From Hyphomicrobiales bacterium (GTDB taxonomy: Bacteria; Pseudomonadota; Alphaproteobacteria; Rhizobiales; Rhizobiaceae), in the NCBI GenBank assembly GCA_900473745.1, contig UCMW01000001.1:62001-126000 (forward strand): a stretch of 64,000 nucleotides of DNA, in the 5' to 3' direction. Under the pieces are notes generated by a model. That model worked only from the letters and a program-made list of their open reading frames with translations. It ran no database searches and was not told where the DNA came from. This document shows positions 28,401 to 36,613 of the stretch, one piece after another (the first letter of the stretch is position 1; each line of letters starts with the position of its first letter). The translations under genes and the position numbers were made by a program.

Positions 28401-30258
28401 CCACCTGCGTGCCATGCCGCGCGATGTCGAAGGCCAAGCCGTCCGGTGTCTGCAATTCCATGTCGTGCAGAACGACGCTCGGCTGCGCTTCACCGGACTG
28501 CTTGATGTCGATGTCGAAGGTCCGTTCACTGATGACGCGGAAGCCGAGGTTTTCGAGAAGCGGCACGCGGCGAGAAAGCGGCAGATGATCTCCGGCATGG
28601 AAGATCTTGAGGTAGAGCAACGGCCTGTGCTCTCCTGCCACCTGATGGAATTCCAGTGAAAGTGGCGCTCCGGCGATGCAAGCCTTGATGTGCTTCAGGT
28701 CGCTGACGGCCTCTTCTGGGGTAAAGGCTTCCTGGAAAGCCTGCCCCACGTCGAGCACGGGCGCAGCGGCCCCGGCCAGCGCTGTGAAGCGGTCCGTCCA
28801 GCGGGCTGTGATCTCGCGCACGGCGTCTTCGAGGGTCGCCTGGGGGATCTGCGGCGTGGCACCCTCGCGTCGGCCTATGATGATGTGCACACGCGCCACG
28901 CCGCCTTCCGGGAAAGCCGGATAGAAGGCGGAGACATGGCCCTTGTAGACCGACTGGAAATAGAGACCGATCTTCTCGCGGACCATGGAATTATAGTCTT
29001 CGCGTGGCACATAGACGATCAGGGAGACGAAACGGTCGAAATGGTCGATGCGCGGTAGGACGCGAACACGCGGGCGCTCCGACAGATCGTTGATCTGTTC
29101 ACAGAACTTGGCGAGAAGATCCGGGGTGATCTGGAAGAGGTCGTCGCGCGGATAGTTTTCCAGCGTGTTCTGCAGCATGCGGCCGGAATGGCTCCGCGGA
29201 TCGAAATCGAAGTAGGAGACGACCTTCTCGACCTTCGCCCTCAGGAGCGGGATCTGATTGACGGATCTCGTGTAGGCGGTGGCGGTGAAGAGACCGACGA
29301 TGCGGAGCTCTCCCACGACCTTGCCGTTCGGCCCGAACCGCTTGATGCCGATGTAGTCCATATAGGCCCGGCGATGAACGACCGATTTGACGTTGGCCTT
29401 GGTGACGATGAGGAAGTCCGGTCCCTGCAGGAAGGCCAGAATTTCCGGCGTGGTCGTCACATGGTTTTGTCCCTGGCGAAGTACCAGAACATTCGGATCC
29501 GAGAGTATTCCGAGGCCACTGCCCTTGTCGCGCTCGACGGTCGCGTCGGCGCCGTCGCCCGAATAGACATATTCGCGCATGCCAAGGAAGGTGAAGTTGT
29601 TGTTGCGCAGCCATTCCAGAAACGCGACCGCCTCGTCGCGCTCCGCTTCGCTTCTGCCGGCGGAGAGGTCTCGCAATTCCGAGAGAGCGTTCTCGAGCAG
29701 GTTGAGCATCGGCTTCCAGTCGGTCGACGCCATCTTGACCTGGCCGAGCACGTGCTGGAGCCTGTGGATGAGATCAGTGGATTGTTCGGCAGTCAGGGGC
29801 GCCAGATGCAGCTGGATATAGCTCACCTTGATCGCACCTTCCGGATCCGAGTCCGGATTCGACAGCGAGATGTCACCACGTGGGGCCACCGCCAGGATCG
29901 GATGCACCGCCATGTAGATGTCGCGATAGTGGCTGGTGACCTCGCCCATCAGCGAATCGTAGAGGAAGGATTTGTTGTGATCGACGATCGACAGCACGCT
30001 CACGGGAATGCCGAGGGGGCTTACTCCGTCGATGGCCTCGATCCGGATATGGGGGCTCTGGCGGTCCCAGCCCGCGATATCGCTGGCTGCCCTGGCAGCG
30101 GAGCGGGCGAGCATGGACGCGTCATATCGGTCGATATCGTCGTTGCTGGCCCGGCCGAAGATCACGGAGGGTGCGATGAATTTCTCTCCGAAACCGCGTG
30201 CCGTCTCCTCCGCCCCCGCCAGAAGTTCGTCCCGCTTGGTGATGCCAGTCCTGCCCAT
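25471..30258 (-). CDS. NAD-specific glutamate dehydrogenase, large (180-kDa class)
   Basis: The 1,595-residue product belongs to the large NAD-GDH class that deaminates glutamate to 2-oxoglutarate. A long N-terminal half with ACT-like regulatory regions precedes the catalytic part. The catalytic part has ARGGLRWSDRAQDYRTEVLG (about 807-826), the lysine motif VPVGAKGGFF and VIGEGANLGVTQKGR in the dinucleotide-binding domain. A long C-terminal helical region follows. The frame is open to 30333, but ATG 30258 has a strong GGAGGGG ribosome site 3-9 bases upstream and is preferred. It is coupled to the downstream MFS gene and divergent from pdxY. A 15-bp palindrome lies 39 bases upstream of the start. 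Confidence 0.95.
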   Translation of the reverse strand: MGRTGITKRDELLAGAEETARGFGEKFIAPSVIFGRASNDDIDRYDASMLARSAARAASDIAGWDRQSPHIRIEAIDGVSPLGIPVSVLSIVDHNKSFLYDSLMGEVTSHYRDIYMAVHPILAVAPRGDISLSNPDSDPEGAIKVSYIQLHLAPLTAEQSTDLIHRLQHVLGQVKMASTDWKPMLNLLENALSELRDLSAGRSEAERDEAVAFLEWLRNNNFTFLGMREYVYSGDGADATVERDKGSGLGILSDPNVLVLRQGQNHVTTTPEILAFLQGPDFLIVTKANVKSVVHRRAYMDYIGIKRFGPNGKVVGELRIVGLFTATAYTRSVNQIPLLRAKVEKVVSYFDFDPRSHSGRMLQNTLENYPRDDLFQITPDLLAKFCEQINDLSERPRVRVLPRIDHFDRFVSLIVYVPREDYNSMVREKIGLYFQSVYKGHVSAFYPAFPEGGVARVHIIIGRREGATPQIPQATLEDAVREITARWTDRFTALAGAAAPVLDVGQAFQEAFTPEEAVSDLKHIKACIAGAPLSLEFHQVAGEHRPLLYLKIFHAGDHLPLSRRVPLLENLGFRVISERTFDIDIKQSGEAQPSVVLHDMELQTPDGLAFDIARHGTQVEEAFIAAFTGAVDNDAFNRLILAAGVNAREASVLRAYAAYLRQAGAVYSLTYMAETLAKHPAIAADLVTLFRSRFDVSLADKVRKNRQAELLQGLETKLTDVKSLDEDRILRRYINAIEATLRTNFFQKGYQQSERPMLAFKFDPHKLEGLPEPRPFREIFIYGVEVEGVHLRFGKVARGGLRWSDRAQDYRTEVLGLVKAQQVKNAVIVPVGAKGGFFPKQLPPASNREAWFAAGTEAYKTYIRTLLSITDNIVAGEIVPPSNTLRPDGDDPYFVVAADKGTATFSDTANGLAQEAGFWLDDAFASGGSAGYDHKKMGITARGAWETVKRHFREIDTDIQTTPFEVAGVGDMSGDVFGNGMLLSEKIRLVAAFDHRDIFIDPNPDPAISFAERKRMFDLPRSSWQDYDRSTLSPGAMIISRSEKSVRLTPEAAAAIGLGSATATPMDIMTAILKAPVDLLWFGGIGTYIKAAAEADAEVGDRANDAIRINATDVRAKVIGEGANLGVTQKGRIAYALNGGRCNSDAIDNSAGVNSSDVEVNIKIALSPAMLDGRLPREKRNVLLAQMTDEVGGLVLRNNYLQSLAISLTEAKEAGNREELSRLMDYLEGMGRLNRKVEMLPDAAAVAERYVSGKALTRPEIGVLLSYAKIVLFDQLIESALPDDPYCETTLANYFPAAMRKTFGADIASHRLRREIIATVLANHAINRGGPGFVVSVCDATGSSPDEVVKAALVTRDALGLTALWDKIDALDAKIPGRTQNRLYAIVSEVYSAMTRLLIDTGLAKGAVGDAVAQLTSAVAAAEPVFKKTVPAPLRQHFDDQIAELEEAGAPSALATEVVNLQTMQLLPEILQIAERTSADFATAMRGFFAVSEAFRIGRIVENAGRIQATDHYDSLALTRSLDRIGQARRQIVCAALTSHGKEAQPVEAWIATDKTRVERIGKELASIVDSGEPSISKLAVAAGLLGDLAQDHVR

Positions 30259-30296
30259 TTTCCCCTCCGAAGCTCGCGCCGTTTCGCGTAATGTCG

Positions 30297-30311
30297 CGCA
30301 AATGATTTGCG
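30297..30311. promoter_or_regulatory. 15-bp palindrome upstream of glutamate dehydrogenase
   Basis: CGCAAAT-G-ATTTGCG is a perfect inverted repeat (7+1+7) in the 187-base region shared with divergent pdxY, 39 bases before the glutamate dehydrogenase start. It is a candidate operator; the protein is unknown. Confidence 0.42.
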
Positions 30312-30445
30312 AAAGTATGTATGGATCATGCATGTGAAAAAATCAGGCAAAAATATGCGGTCAAAGCTAGATTTTTCGAGAAAATTTGTCATTAAAACCG
30401 GATATGACGGCCCGAACGTCTGTCTGCCCTACGGAATTTCGTAAA

Positions 30446-31333
30446 ATGAACCCAAAATCCGATGGTGCCGTCATCGTCATATCCAGTCACGTCGTTCGTG
30501 GATCGGTAGGCAACCGGGCGGCAGTCTTCGCGCTGGAAACTCTTGGCCGTCCGGTCTGGGCTCTGCCCACCATCGTCCTTCCCTGGCATCCGGGCCATGG
30601 ACCTTCCACGCGTCTGCGCTTCTCCGATGACGACTTTGACCATGCCATCGATGATCTGATCAGATCTCCGTGGCTCGGTGAAGTCTCGGCAATCCTGTCG
30701 GGCTACTTCGGCTCGTCGCGCCAACCGGCCGCGGTAGAGCGTCTCGTCACGGCCGCTAGGCAACAGAATCCCGATCTCATCTATGTCTGCGACCCGGTGA
30801 TGGGAGACCTCGGAGGCCTATATGTTCCCGTCGAAACCGCTTCGGCAATCCGTGACCACCTGATCCCGCTGGCTGATATCGCTACGCCCAACCGCTACGA
30901 GCTGCAATGGCTCACCGGCGGCGTCGAACTCTCGAGCAATCAGGCCATCATCAATGCAGCGCTGACGCTCGGACCGAAACGCATGCTGGTTACCTCGGCC
31001 GTTCCCATGATGGCCGGTGGCACCGGCAATCTCCTGCTCAGCGGCCGTTCCGCGCTGCTTGCAGAACACAGGCTCATCGATAATCCGCCGAACGGCCTCG
31101 GCGATCTGCTTGCCGCGGTCTTCCTCGCCCGCCTTCTGGATGGCATGGATGAAGAAAAGGCGCTTCAGACGGCGACCGCCAGTGTCTTCGAAATCCTTGC
31201 CCGTACGGCAAAGCGGGGGAGTGACGAGCTTGCCCTGGAGAGCGATTCCTCAAGCCTTTCGACGCCTATGGCCATGGTGCAGATCCGGCGGCTGATGCAC
31301 CCTGCTCAGCGCAAGCCCGTCAGGCCGCAATGA
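30446..31333 (+). CDS. pdxY: Pyridoxal kinase PdxY
   Basis: PdxY phosphorylates pyridoxal in the vitamin B6 salvage pathway. The 295-residue product has the ribokinase-like fold. An opening ISSHVVRGSVGNRAAVFALE (about 12-31) matches the S-x-V-x-x-G-x-V-G-N substrate site. YVCDPVMGDLGGLYV is the D-P-V-M-G-D motif, followed by ATPNRYELQWLTG. The C-terminal NPPNGLGDLLAAVFLARL has the anion-hole G-x-G-D, with N/P in place of the usual GTGD. The frame extends to 30386; ATG 30446 gives the family-like start. It may form a unit with the carbonic anhydrase gene 65 bases downstream. Confidence 0.9.
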   Translation: MNPKSDGAVIVISSHVVRGSVGNRAAVFALETLGRPVWALPTIVLPWHPGHGPSTRLRFSDDDFDHAIDDLIRSPWLGEVSAILSGYFGSSRQPAAVERLVTAARQQNPDLIYVCDPVMGDLGGLYVPVETASAIRDHLIPLADIATPNRYELQWLTGGVELSSNQAIINAALTLGPKRMLVTSAVPMMAGGTGNLLLSGRSALLAEHRLIDNPPNGLGDLLAAVFLARLLDGMDEEKALQTATASVFEILARTAKRGSDELALESDSSSLSTPMAMVQIRRLMHPAQRKPVRPQ

Positions 31334-31398
31334 CACGAGCGTGAAAACGGCGTTTCGCACGTGTTGCCATGGCCTTTCATGCGCTGTAATCGATAGCC

Positions 31399-32076
31399 AT
31401 GAGCCATTTTCCTTCTGCACTCCTCACCGGCTATCGCAACTTCATGGGCGGCCGATATCTCGACCAGCGCGATCGGTATCGGGCGCTCGCCGAGCAGGGG
31501 CAACAGCCGCACACGCTCGTGGTCGCCTGCTGTGACTCGCGCGCCGCGCCGGAGATGATCTTCGATTCCGTCCCGGGTGAGCTCTTCGTCGTTCGCAACG
31601 TGGCGAACATGGTGCCGCCCTACGAGCCCGATGGACAGTATCACTCGACCTCGGCCGCGCTCGAATTTGCCGTGCAGGCGCTCAGGGTTCGCGACATCAT
31701 CGTCATGGGCCACGGCCGCTGCGGCGGTATCAAGGCGGCGCTGGATCCGAATTCCGAGCCGCTGTCGCCGGGCGACTTCATCGGTAAATGGATGAACCTG
31801 GTCGCGCCGGCAGCGGAGCAGATCCAGGGCAACTCCCAAATGACGTCGGGCGAACGTCAGACCGCGCTGGAGCGGATTTCGATCCGCAATTCCATTTCCA
31901 ATCTGAGGACTTTCCCTTGCGTGCGAATTCTCGAAGAGCGCGGCAAACTTCGCATTCATGGTGCCTGGTTCGACATCAGCAATGGGGAATTGTGGCTGAT
32001 GGATCCTCAGACGCAGGATTTTACCCGGATCGAACCGGAGGAAATGCTGCCTGCCCAAGTCGCGGATGAAAACTGA
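31399..32076 (+). CDS. Beta-class carbonic anhydrase
   Basis: The 225-residue product is a beta-carbonic anhydrase interconverting CO2 and bicarbonate. Zinc ligands are visible as C44 in the CCDSR motif (with D46 and R48), H105 and C108 in GHGRCGGI. The HTLVVACCDSR and ELFVVRNVANMVPPYEP segments are typical. The C-terminal part VRILEERGKLRIHGAWFDISNGELW, split here as residues 180-204, also matches. It follows pdxY and converges on the MltB-type gene, with a terminator between them. Confidence 0.93.
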   Translation: MSHFPSALLTGYRNFMGGRYLDQRDRYRALAEQGQQPHTLVVACCDSRAAPEMIFDSVPGELFVVRNVANMVPPYEPDGQYHSTSAALEFAVQALRVRDIIVMGHGRCGGIKAALDPNSEPLSPGDFIGKWMNLVAPAAEQIQGNSQMTSGERQTALERISIRNSISNLRTFPCVRILEERGKLRIHGAWFDISNGELWLMDPQTQDFTRIEPEEMLPAQVADEN

Positions 32077-32084
32077 ACATGAAA

Positions 32085-32111
32085 CGAAAACGGCGGCCTC
32101 AGGCCGCCGTT
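32085..32111 (-). terminator. Rho-independent terminator of the MltB-type gene
   Basis: AACGGCGGCC (32089-32098), loop TCA, GGCCGCCGTT (32102-32111): a perfect 10-bp stem. Read on the minus strand it is followed by TTTCG-TTTC, fitting the gene that ends at 32134. It may also stop the convergent carbonic anhydrase transcript. Confidence 0.8.
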
Positions 32112-32133
32112 GAAGATTTGAACAGCGCCCGTC

Positions 32134-32955
32134 TTACTGGGCATCGATCTGCGCGCCGATATAGGCGATTGCCTGCTGATAGACCTTCGCGGCGTTCCAG
32201 CCCTGGATGGCGGCAAAATTCGGTTCGCCCTGCTGATAGCCTGCGCCCGGCTGCCAGCCATGACCCCTGAGGAAGTTCGCGGTCGACGCAAGCGCATCCG
32301 AGCGCGAACGAACCATGTCGATATGACCGTCGCCATCTCCATCCGTGCCATAGCGGACGACGTTGCGCGGCAGGAACTGTGTCTGGCCGATCTCGCCATG
32401 GGCCGCACCCTTGGCGTTCACATCGAGATTGCCGGCCTGGACGAGTTCCAGGGCAGCATAGAACTGGTCTGTGAAGAACTCGCTGCGGCGGCAATCGAAG
32501 GCCAGCGTGGCGACGGCAGACAGGGTGTGTTCCTTGCCGAGGAACGAACCGAAGCCAGTCTCCATGCCCCAGATCGCGATCAATGGGCCGGCGGGCACGC
32601 CGTAGCGCTGCTCGAGCTTGGAAAACAGCGCGGCGTTGTTCTTCTTCATGGTCTTGCCACGATTGATGATCGTCTGGCCGCCGCGCTTCTGCATGAACTG
32701 CTCGAAGGAGAGCTTGAAGCTCTTCTGGCCGCGATCAGCGCTGATCGTGCTGCGGCTGTACTTGACCGTCGAAAAGACCTTGTCGAGCATTCGTGGGCTG
32801 AGGCCTTGCGCCGCCGCCTGTTGCTTGAAGGCCGCGCTCCATTCCTCGAAGCCTGCGGAGGTGTTGCTGCAAGTGGCCGCTGCCGCGGATCCTGTGCCAA
32901 CCACAAGGGCGGCTACGGAAATCAGGGCTGCCGACAGGGTTGATGTCAGTCGCAT
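32134..32955 (-). CDS. MltB-type lytic murein transglycosylase
   Basis: The 273-residue product has a cleavable signal peptide (hydrophobic core about 7-25, ending SAAAA) and no lipobox, so it is probably periplasmic and soluble. The family 3 lytic transglycosylase domain carries the catalytic glutamate in IWGMETGFGSFLGK (about 109-122), a typical LAFDCRRSEFFTDQF segment, and EIGQTQFLPRNVVRYGTDGDGDG near 189-210. Such enzymes cut peptidoglycan to give 1,6-anhydromuramic ends. It stands alone between carbonic anhydrase and asd, with its own terminator. Confidence 0.9.
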   Translation of the reverse strand: MRLTSTLSAALISVAALVVGTGSAAAATCSNTSAGFEEWSAAFKQQAAAQGLSPRMLDKVFSTVKYSRSTISADRGQKSFKLSFEQFMQKRGGQTIINRGKTMKKNNAALFSKLEQRYGVPAGPLIAIWGMETGFGSFLGKEHTLSAVATLAFDCRRSEFFTDQFYAALELVQAGNLDVNAKGAAHGEIGQTQFLPRNVVRYGTDGDGDGHIDMVRSRSDALASTANFLRGHGWQPGAGYQQGEPNFAAIQGWNAAKVYQQAIAYIGAQIDAQ

Positions 32956-33093
32956 TCATGCCTCGTTACGGACTGTGGATCGGGTCGATTCGGCCGCACC
33001 ATGCCAGCGAATGTGGATCCTGTCATCCATCTGACGCTAATGTAAGGCTTCGTCGGTCTCAAATTAAATCACATTCGCCTGAAAGGGCGGGCA

Positions 33094-33123
33094 AAGGCTT
33101 CCCGATAAGCACCGGGAAGCCTT
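33094..33123 (-). terminator. Possible terminator of asd
   Basis: AAGGCTTCCCG (33094-33104) pairs with CGGGAAGCCTT (33113-33123), an 11-bp stem with an 8-base loop, ending 10 bases beyond the asd stop. Only a short TTT follows on the minus strand, so it is not a textbook intrinsic terminator. Confidence 0.55.
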
Positions 33124-33133
33124 GAGTAGCCAA

Positions 33134-34165
33134 TCAGGCAGCGGCGCGCGGCTTGATCAGGCCGCGATTGACCAGAAGTTCGGCAATCTGGATGGCGTTC
33201 AGGGCGGCACCCTTGCGCAGGTTGTCGGAGACAATCCACATGTTGAGGCCGTTCTCGACAGTGGCGTCTTCACGGATGCGGGAGATGTAGGTCGCATCTT
33301 CGCCAGCGCATTCGACCGGAGTGATGTAGCCACCATTTTCATGCTTGTCGATAACGAGGCAGCCTGGAGCGTCGCGCAGGATGTCGCGGGCCTGGTCTGC
33401 GGTGATCTCGTTTTCGAACTCGATGTTGACCGATTCCGAATGCCCAATGAAGACCGGGACGCGCACGGCTGTGCAGGTTACCTTGATCTTGGTGTCGAGC
33501 ATCTTCTTGGTTTCGGCCAGAACCTTCCATTCTTCCTTTGTGTAGCCGTCTTCCATGAAGCTATCGATGTGCGGAATGACGTTGAAGGCGATGCGCTTTG
33601 TGAACTTCTTCGCCTCGACCGGGTCGGCCACGAAGACGGCGCGAGTCTGCCGGAAGAGTTCGTCCATGCCTTCCTTGCCGGCGCCGGAAACGGACTGATA
33701 GGTCGAGACGACGACGCGCTTGATCTTGGCAAAGTCGTGCAACGGCTTCAGAGCGACGACGAGCTGGGCGGTCGAGCAATTCGGGTTCGCGATGATGTTG
33801 CGCTTCTTGAAGTCGACGATGGCATCCGGGTTTACTTCCGGAACGATCAGGGGAACGTCGGAATCGTAGCGCCAGGCCGAGGAGTTGTCGATGACGACGC
33901 AACCTTGCGCGCCGATCTTCGGCGACCACTTCTGCGAGATCGTTCCGCCCGCCGACATCAGGCAAATGTCGGTGTCGGAAAAATCGTAGTTGTCGAGGTT
34001 GGAAACCTTCAGAACCTTGTCACCGAAGGAGACTTCCGTGCCCTGGGAACGAGCCGAGGCCAGTGCCACGACTTCCGATGCGGGGAAACCACGTTCCGAA
34101 AGGATGTTCAGCATTTCGCGACCGACATTGCCGGTGGCGCCTACGACTGCAATCTTGAAACCCAT
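33134..34165 (-). CDS. asd: Aspartate-semialdehyde dehydrogenase
   Basis: Asd reduces aspartyl phosphate to the semialdehyde, the branch point to lysine/diaminopimelate, threonine and methionine. The 343-residue product has the NADP-binding VVGATGNVGREML motif (about 6-18). The catalytic cysteine is in NPNCSTAQLVVAL (about 130), and the histidine region is VFIGHSESVNIEFE. The frame runs 55 codons further upstream, but MGFKIAVVGATG is the family start, with AAAGAGAG upstream. A 415-base region without genes precedes it. Confidence 0.96.
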   Translation of the reverse strand: MGFKIAVVGATGNVGREMLNILSERGFPASEVVALASARSQGTEVSFGDKVLKVSNLDNYDFSDTDICLMSAGGTISQKWSPKIGAQGCVVIDNSSAWRYDSDVPLIVPEVNPDAIVDFKKRNIIANPNCSTAQLVVALKPLHDFAKIKRVVVSTYQSVSGAGKEGMDELFRQTRAVFVADPVEAKKFTKRIAFNVIPHIDSFMEDGYTKEEWKVLAETKKMLDTKIKVTCTAVRVPVFIGHSESVNIEFENEITADQARDILRDAPGCLVIDKHENGGYITPVECAGEDATYISRIREDATVENGLNMWIVSDNLRKGAALNAIQIAELLVNRGLIKPRAAA

Positions 34166-34580
34166 GTCAATGCTCTCTTTCTGTCTCTCCTCGGGTGGTG
34201 AGGGGGAAGCTCGCGACGGGTACGCAACCTTCCTTGTCCCCGGCCGTGCCGGGGAGAGAGCGGTGGCCGAAGACGTCAGACGGTTTTCGTCGTCGTTTTG
34301 GCCTTGGTCGTGGATGCAAGAGAAAGGCATGCGCCACCCGCAGCTGAGCGCCGCAGGCTATGGAAGACCGCAAAGGGTTGCCCGAAAGCGTGCATGGACC
34401 GAATTCCTCTTCGCGGCGAGGCATTACAAGGTTTTCGGCGCGAGTCAAGCCGAGCGCAGGCCTGCTTCGGCGAAAAGCTGAAGCCGACCGGTTGAGCAGC
34501 CCGTTGTCACCGTGACATGCTCGCGCTTGTCTGGACATTTCCGGCGTGAAAGAACGGCGGTGATCACCGGAGTGTATTGC
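34166..34580. other. Intergenic region between asd and the GNAT gene
   Basis: This 415-base stretch has no convincing gene. It contains TCCCCGGC-CGT-GCCGGGGA, an 8-bp perfect hairpin at 34237-34255, inside a purine/pyrimidine-rich block (34180-34265) that resembles the dispersed CCGGCAC/GTGCCGG hairpin repeats of rhizobial genomes. A weaker hairpin lies at 34463-34486. Promoters for asd and the divergent acetyltransferase must lie here, but I could not place them. Confidence 0.45.
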
Positions 34581-35132
34581 ATGAGCGTTGAAATTCGTGA
34601 GTTGAGAAGCGAAGACCTTTCTTCCGTTACGGAGATCTACGCCGACGCCGTGTTGCACGGGACTGCGAGTTATGAGCTCACGCCGCCCGACCTCGGTGAG
34701 ATGTCATCGCGCTATAGTACCCTCAAGGATAGGGGATATCCCTATCTGGCGGCCGTCGATGCCAGTGGTCAGTTGCTGGGTTATGCCTATGGATCCGCCT
34801 TCCGGACTCGGCCTGCCTATCGATGGCTTGTGGAAGACTCAATCTATGTTCATTCCTCGGCTCGTGGGCGCGGCGTTGGAAAAGCCCTGCTCGTCAGGCT
34901 GCTCGATCAATGCGAGGCGTTGGGGTTCCGGCAAATGGTGGCCGTGATCGGCGGCGCAAGCGAGGTTTCCATGGCCCTGCATTGCAGCTGCGGGTTCGAT
35001 CTCGCTGGTCGGTTGAATGCAACGGGCTTCAAGCACGGATCATGGCTCGATACTGTCTTCATGCAGAAGGCATTGGGCGAGGGCGCTAGGACGCTGCCGG
35101 ATCTCTCGTCCTATCCCGGCACGATGGGCTGA
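34581..35132 (+). CDS. GNAT acetyltransferase, phosphinothricin-acetyltransferase-like
   Basis: The 183-residue product is a GNAT-fold N-acetyltransferase. The acetyl-CoA-binding motif is seen in YVHSSARGRGVGKALL (R/Q-x-x-G-x-G/A). The region ending GYAYGSAFRTRPAYRWLVEDS is typical of the Pat/Bar and methionine-sulfoximine acetyltransferase group. These enzymes acetylate glutamate-like amino-acid analogues; the real substrate here is unknown. ATG 34581 follows GGAG with good spacing and gives the family-like start MSVEIRELRSEDL; the open frame continues upstream. It converges with the DUF2794 gene with a 10-base gap. Confidence 0.83.
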   Translation: MSVEIRELRSEDLSSVTEIYADAVLHGTASYELTPPDLGEMSSRYSTLKDRGYPYLAAVDASGQLLGYAYGSAFRTRPAYRWLVEDSIYVHSSARGRGVGKALLVRLLDQCEALGFRQMVAVIGGASEVSMALHCSCGFDLAGRLNATGFKHGSWLDTVFMQKALGEGARTLPDLSSYPGTMG

Positions 35133-35142
35133 GCCGCAGTCT

Positions 35143-35544
35143 TCAATCCAGGGCCTTCAGCGCTTTGTCGAAGATCTTCAGTACCTGACGCAGGTCATGG
35201 CCGCGTTTTAAAATGCGTCCGTCGGTGGCGACAACGGAAAAAGCGCCCTGCTTGGCGGCGAGCTTCGGATTTTTTTCAATTCGATAGAGTGGAAATTCGC
35301 CCGATCTCTTGAAGACGGAAAATACCGCCTTGTCCTTCAGATGATCGATCGCATAATCGCGCCACTCTCCCTCACCGACCATGAGGCCGTAGATCCAAAG
35401 TATGGCGTCGAGTTCGCGTCGGTGGAAGGTGACGGGTAAAGGGTCGACCGCTTGTCTGTAGATACCCAGATCGACAACGGAGGCGGCTGTTCTGTCTGCC
35501 CCCTCGTCGTCATGGCGCGGCCCGTCCGGCTGCTCTGTCATCAA
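35143..35544 (-). CDS. DUF2794 family protein
   Basis: The 133-residue product matches the DUF2794 family of alphaproteobacteria. It has VTFHRRELDAILWIYGLMV, then EWRDYAIDHLKDKAVFSVFKR split over about 59-79, and PLYRIEKNPKLAAKQGAFSVV. No signal peptide or membrane segment is seen. The N-terminal 25 residues are polar and probably disordered. The function is unknown. Either of the first two ATG codons may be used. Confidence 0.75.
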   Translation of the reverse strand: MMTEQPDGPRHDDEGADRTAASVVDLGIYRQAVDPLPVTFHRRELDAILWIYGLMVGEGEWRDYAIDHLKDKAVFSVFKRSGEFPLYRIEKNPKLAAKQGAFSVVATDGRILKRGHDLRQVLKIFDKALKALD

Positions 35545-35583
35545 TGCTCCACGAGCTCCAATTCATGACGGATGGGTGACAGT

Positions 35584-35621
35584 GTGCCTGACACGCCCGA
35601 AATTGCAAGCTTGTCGGGCAC
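35584..35621 (-). terminator. Possible terminator hairpin after gbpR
   Basis: GTGCCTGACA (35584-35593) can pair with TGTCGGGCAC (35612-35621), a 10-bp stem with one G-U pair. It lies 22-60 bases beyond the gbpR stop on the minus strand. No T-run follows, so the role is uncertain. Confidence 0.35.
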
Positions 35622-35643
35622 TGGGTTTGCCTGCCCGGGCGCG

Positions 35644-36600
35644 TCAGCGGCTTCTACTCAGGAAGTGACCTAGCAGGAGTTCGCGCAGACGTGCTGCGAT
35701 CGGTGACAGGCGCTTACCACTCAGAGTGATCAGGTGGTATGGGGTCACCTCGATCGGTGTGTCCAGTCGCAGCGTGGTCAGATCGCCGACGGGTGTCTGG
35801 CGACAGAGAAGGTCCGAGACCTCGCGTGACATGGGTGCGATCGCGTTGGAGGAGGCCAGCATCGCAATCATGACGAGCAGCGAGGTCGTATTGACGATGT
35901 TGCGCGGAATTGGTGCGCCTTCCTCGATGAAGACGTTCTCGACGGCTTGCCGCAGCGGCGTGCCGGGTGCCTGCATCACCCAGGGGAAGTGCGTCATGTC
36001 GGATATATTGAGCCTGTCGACATTGACGAGAGGGTGCGTGCGGTGAACGACGATCTCCACCTCTTCCATCGTCGCGCCTTCGACGTGAAACTGACGTGCG
36101 TCGATGCCGGCGGGAATTCTGCCCAGCACGAAGTCGTACTGGCCCGACAGCAGGTCGCGGATCATCTCGCCGCTGGGCGCAACATCGACGTGGATGTCGA
36201 CGGTCGATGCCTCCGCCTTGAGGGCGCGGATCGCGGGTACGACATGTCCGACAGCGCCTCCGGTGACTGCGCCGATCCTCACCTTGCCCGTCAGCCCGCG
36301 CTGGATTGCTTCCACTTCTCGTGCCGCTTCGCGCATTTCCTCGAGTACGTTTTGTGCCCGGCGGGCCAGCGCGCTGCCGACGGCGGTCGGCTCCATGCCT
36401 TTGGGCGTCCGCACGAAGATGGGCGAGCCGACGTAACGCTCGATTTCACCCAGCATGCGCGACGCTGCCGGCTGTGTCAGCGCAAGTTCCTGAGCAGCCA
36501 AGCTTAATTGCCCCAGCTCCGCAATGGAGCGAATGAGGTTGAGGTGCTTGGGTTGCAAACGATGTACGTGTATCTCAGCCATAAACGACATATCAACCAT
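35644..36600 (-). CDS. gbpR: LysR-type regulator GbpR (galactose-binding-protein regulator)
   Basis: The 318-residue product has the LysR N-terminal winged HTH (LGQLSLAAQELALTQPAASR, about 30-49) and a type-2 periplasmic-binding-like effector domain (about 100-305). It is divergently placed 153 bases from chvE, exactly as gbpR in Agrobacterium, where GbpR with galactose-type sugars controls chvE. The best-known relatives of this LysR subgroup also include galactose and aromatic regulators, but context makes GbpR the clear choice. Three ATG codons (36600, 36591, 36582) are possible starts with no decisive ribosome site. Confidence 0.87.
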   Translation of the reverse strand: MVDMSFMAEIHVHRLQPKHLNLIRSIAELGQLSLAAQELALTQPAASRMLGEIERYVGSPIFVRTPKGMEPTAVGSALARRAQNVLEEMREAAREVEAIQRGLTGKVRIGAVTGGAVGHVVPAIRALKAEASTVDIHVDVAPSGEMIRDLLSGQYDFVLGRIPAGIDARQFHVEGATMEEVEIVVHRTHPLVNVDRLNISDMTHFPWVMQAPGTPLRQAVENVFIEEGAPIPRNIVNTTSLLVMIAMLASSNAIAPMSREVSDLLCRQTPVGDLTTLRLDTPIEVTPYHLITLSGKRLSPIAARLRELLLGHFLSRSR

Positions 36601-36613
36601 GGTATGCAGAAAG

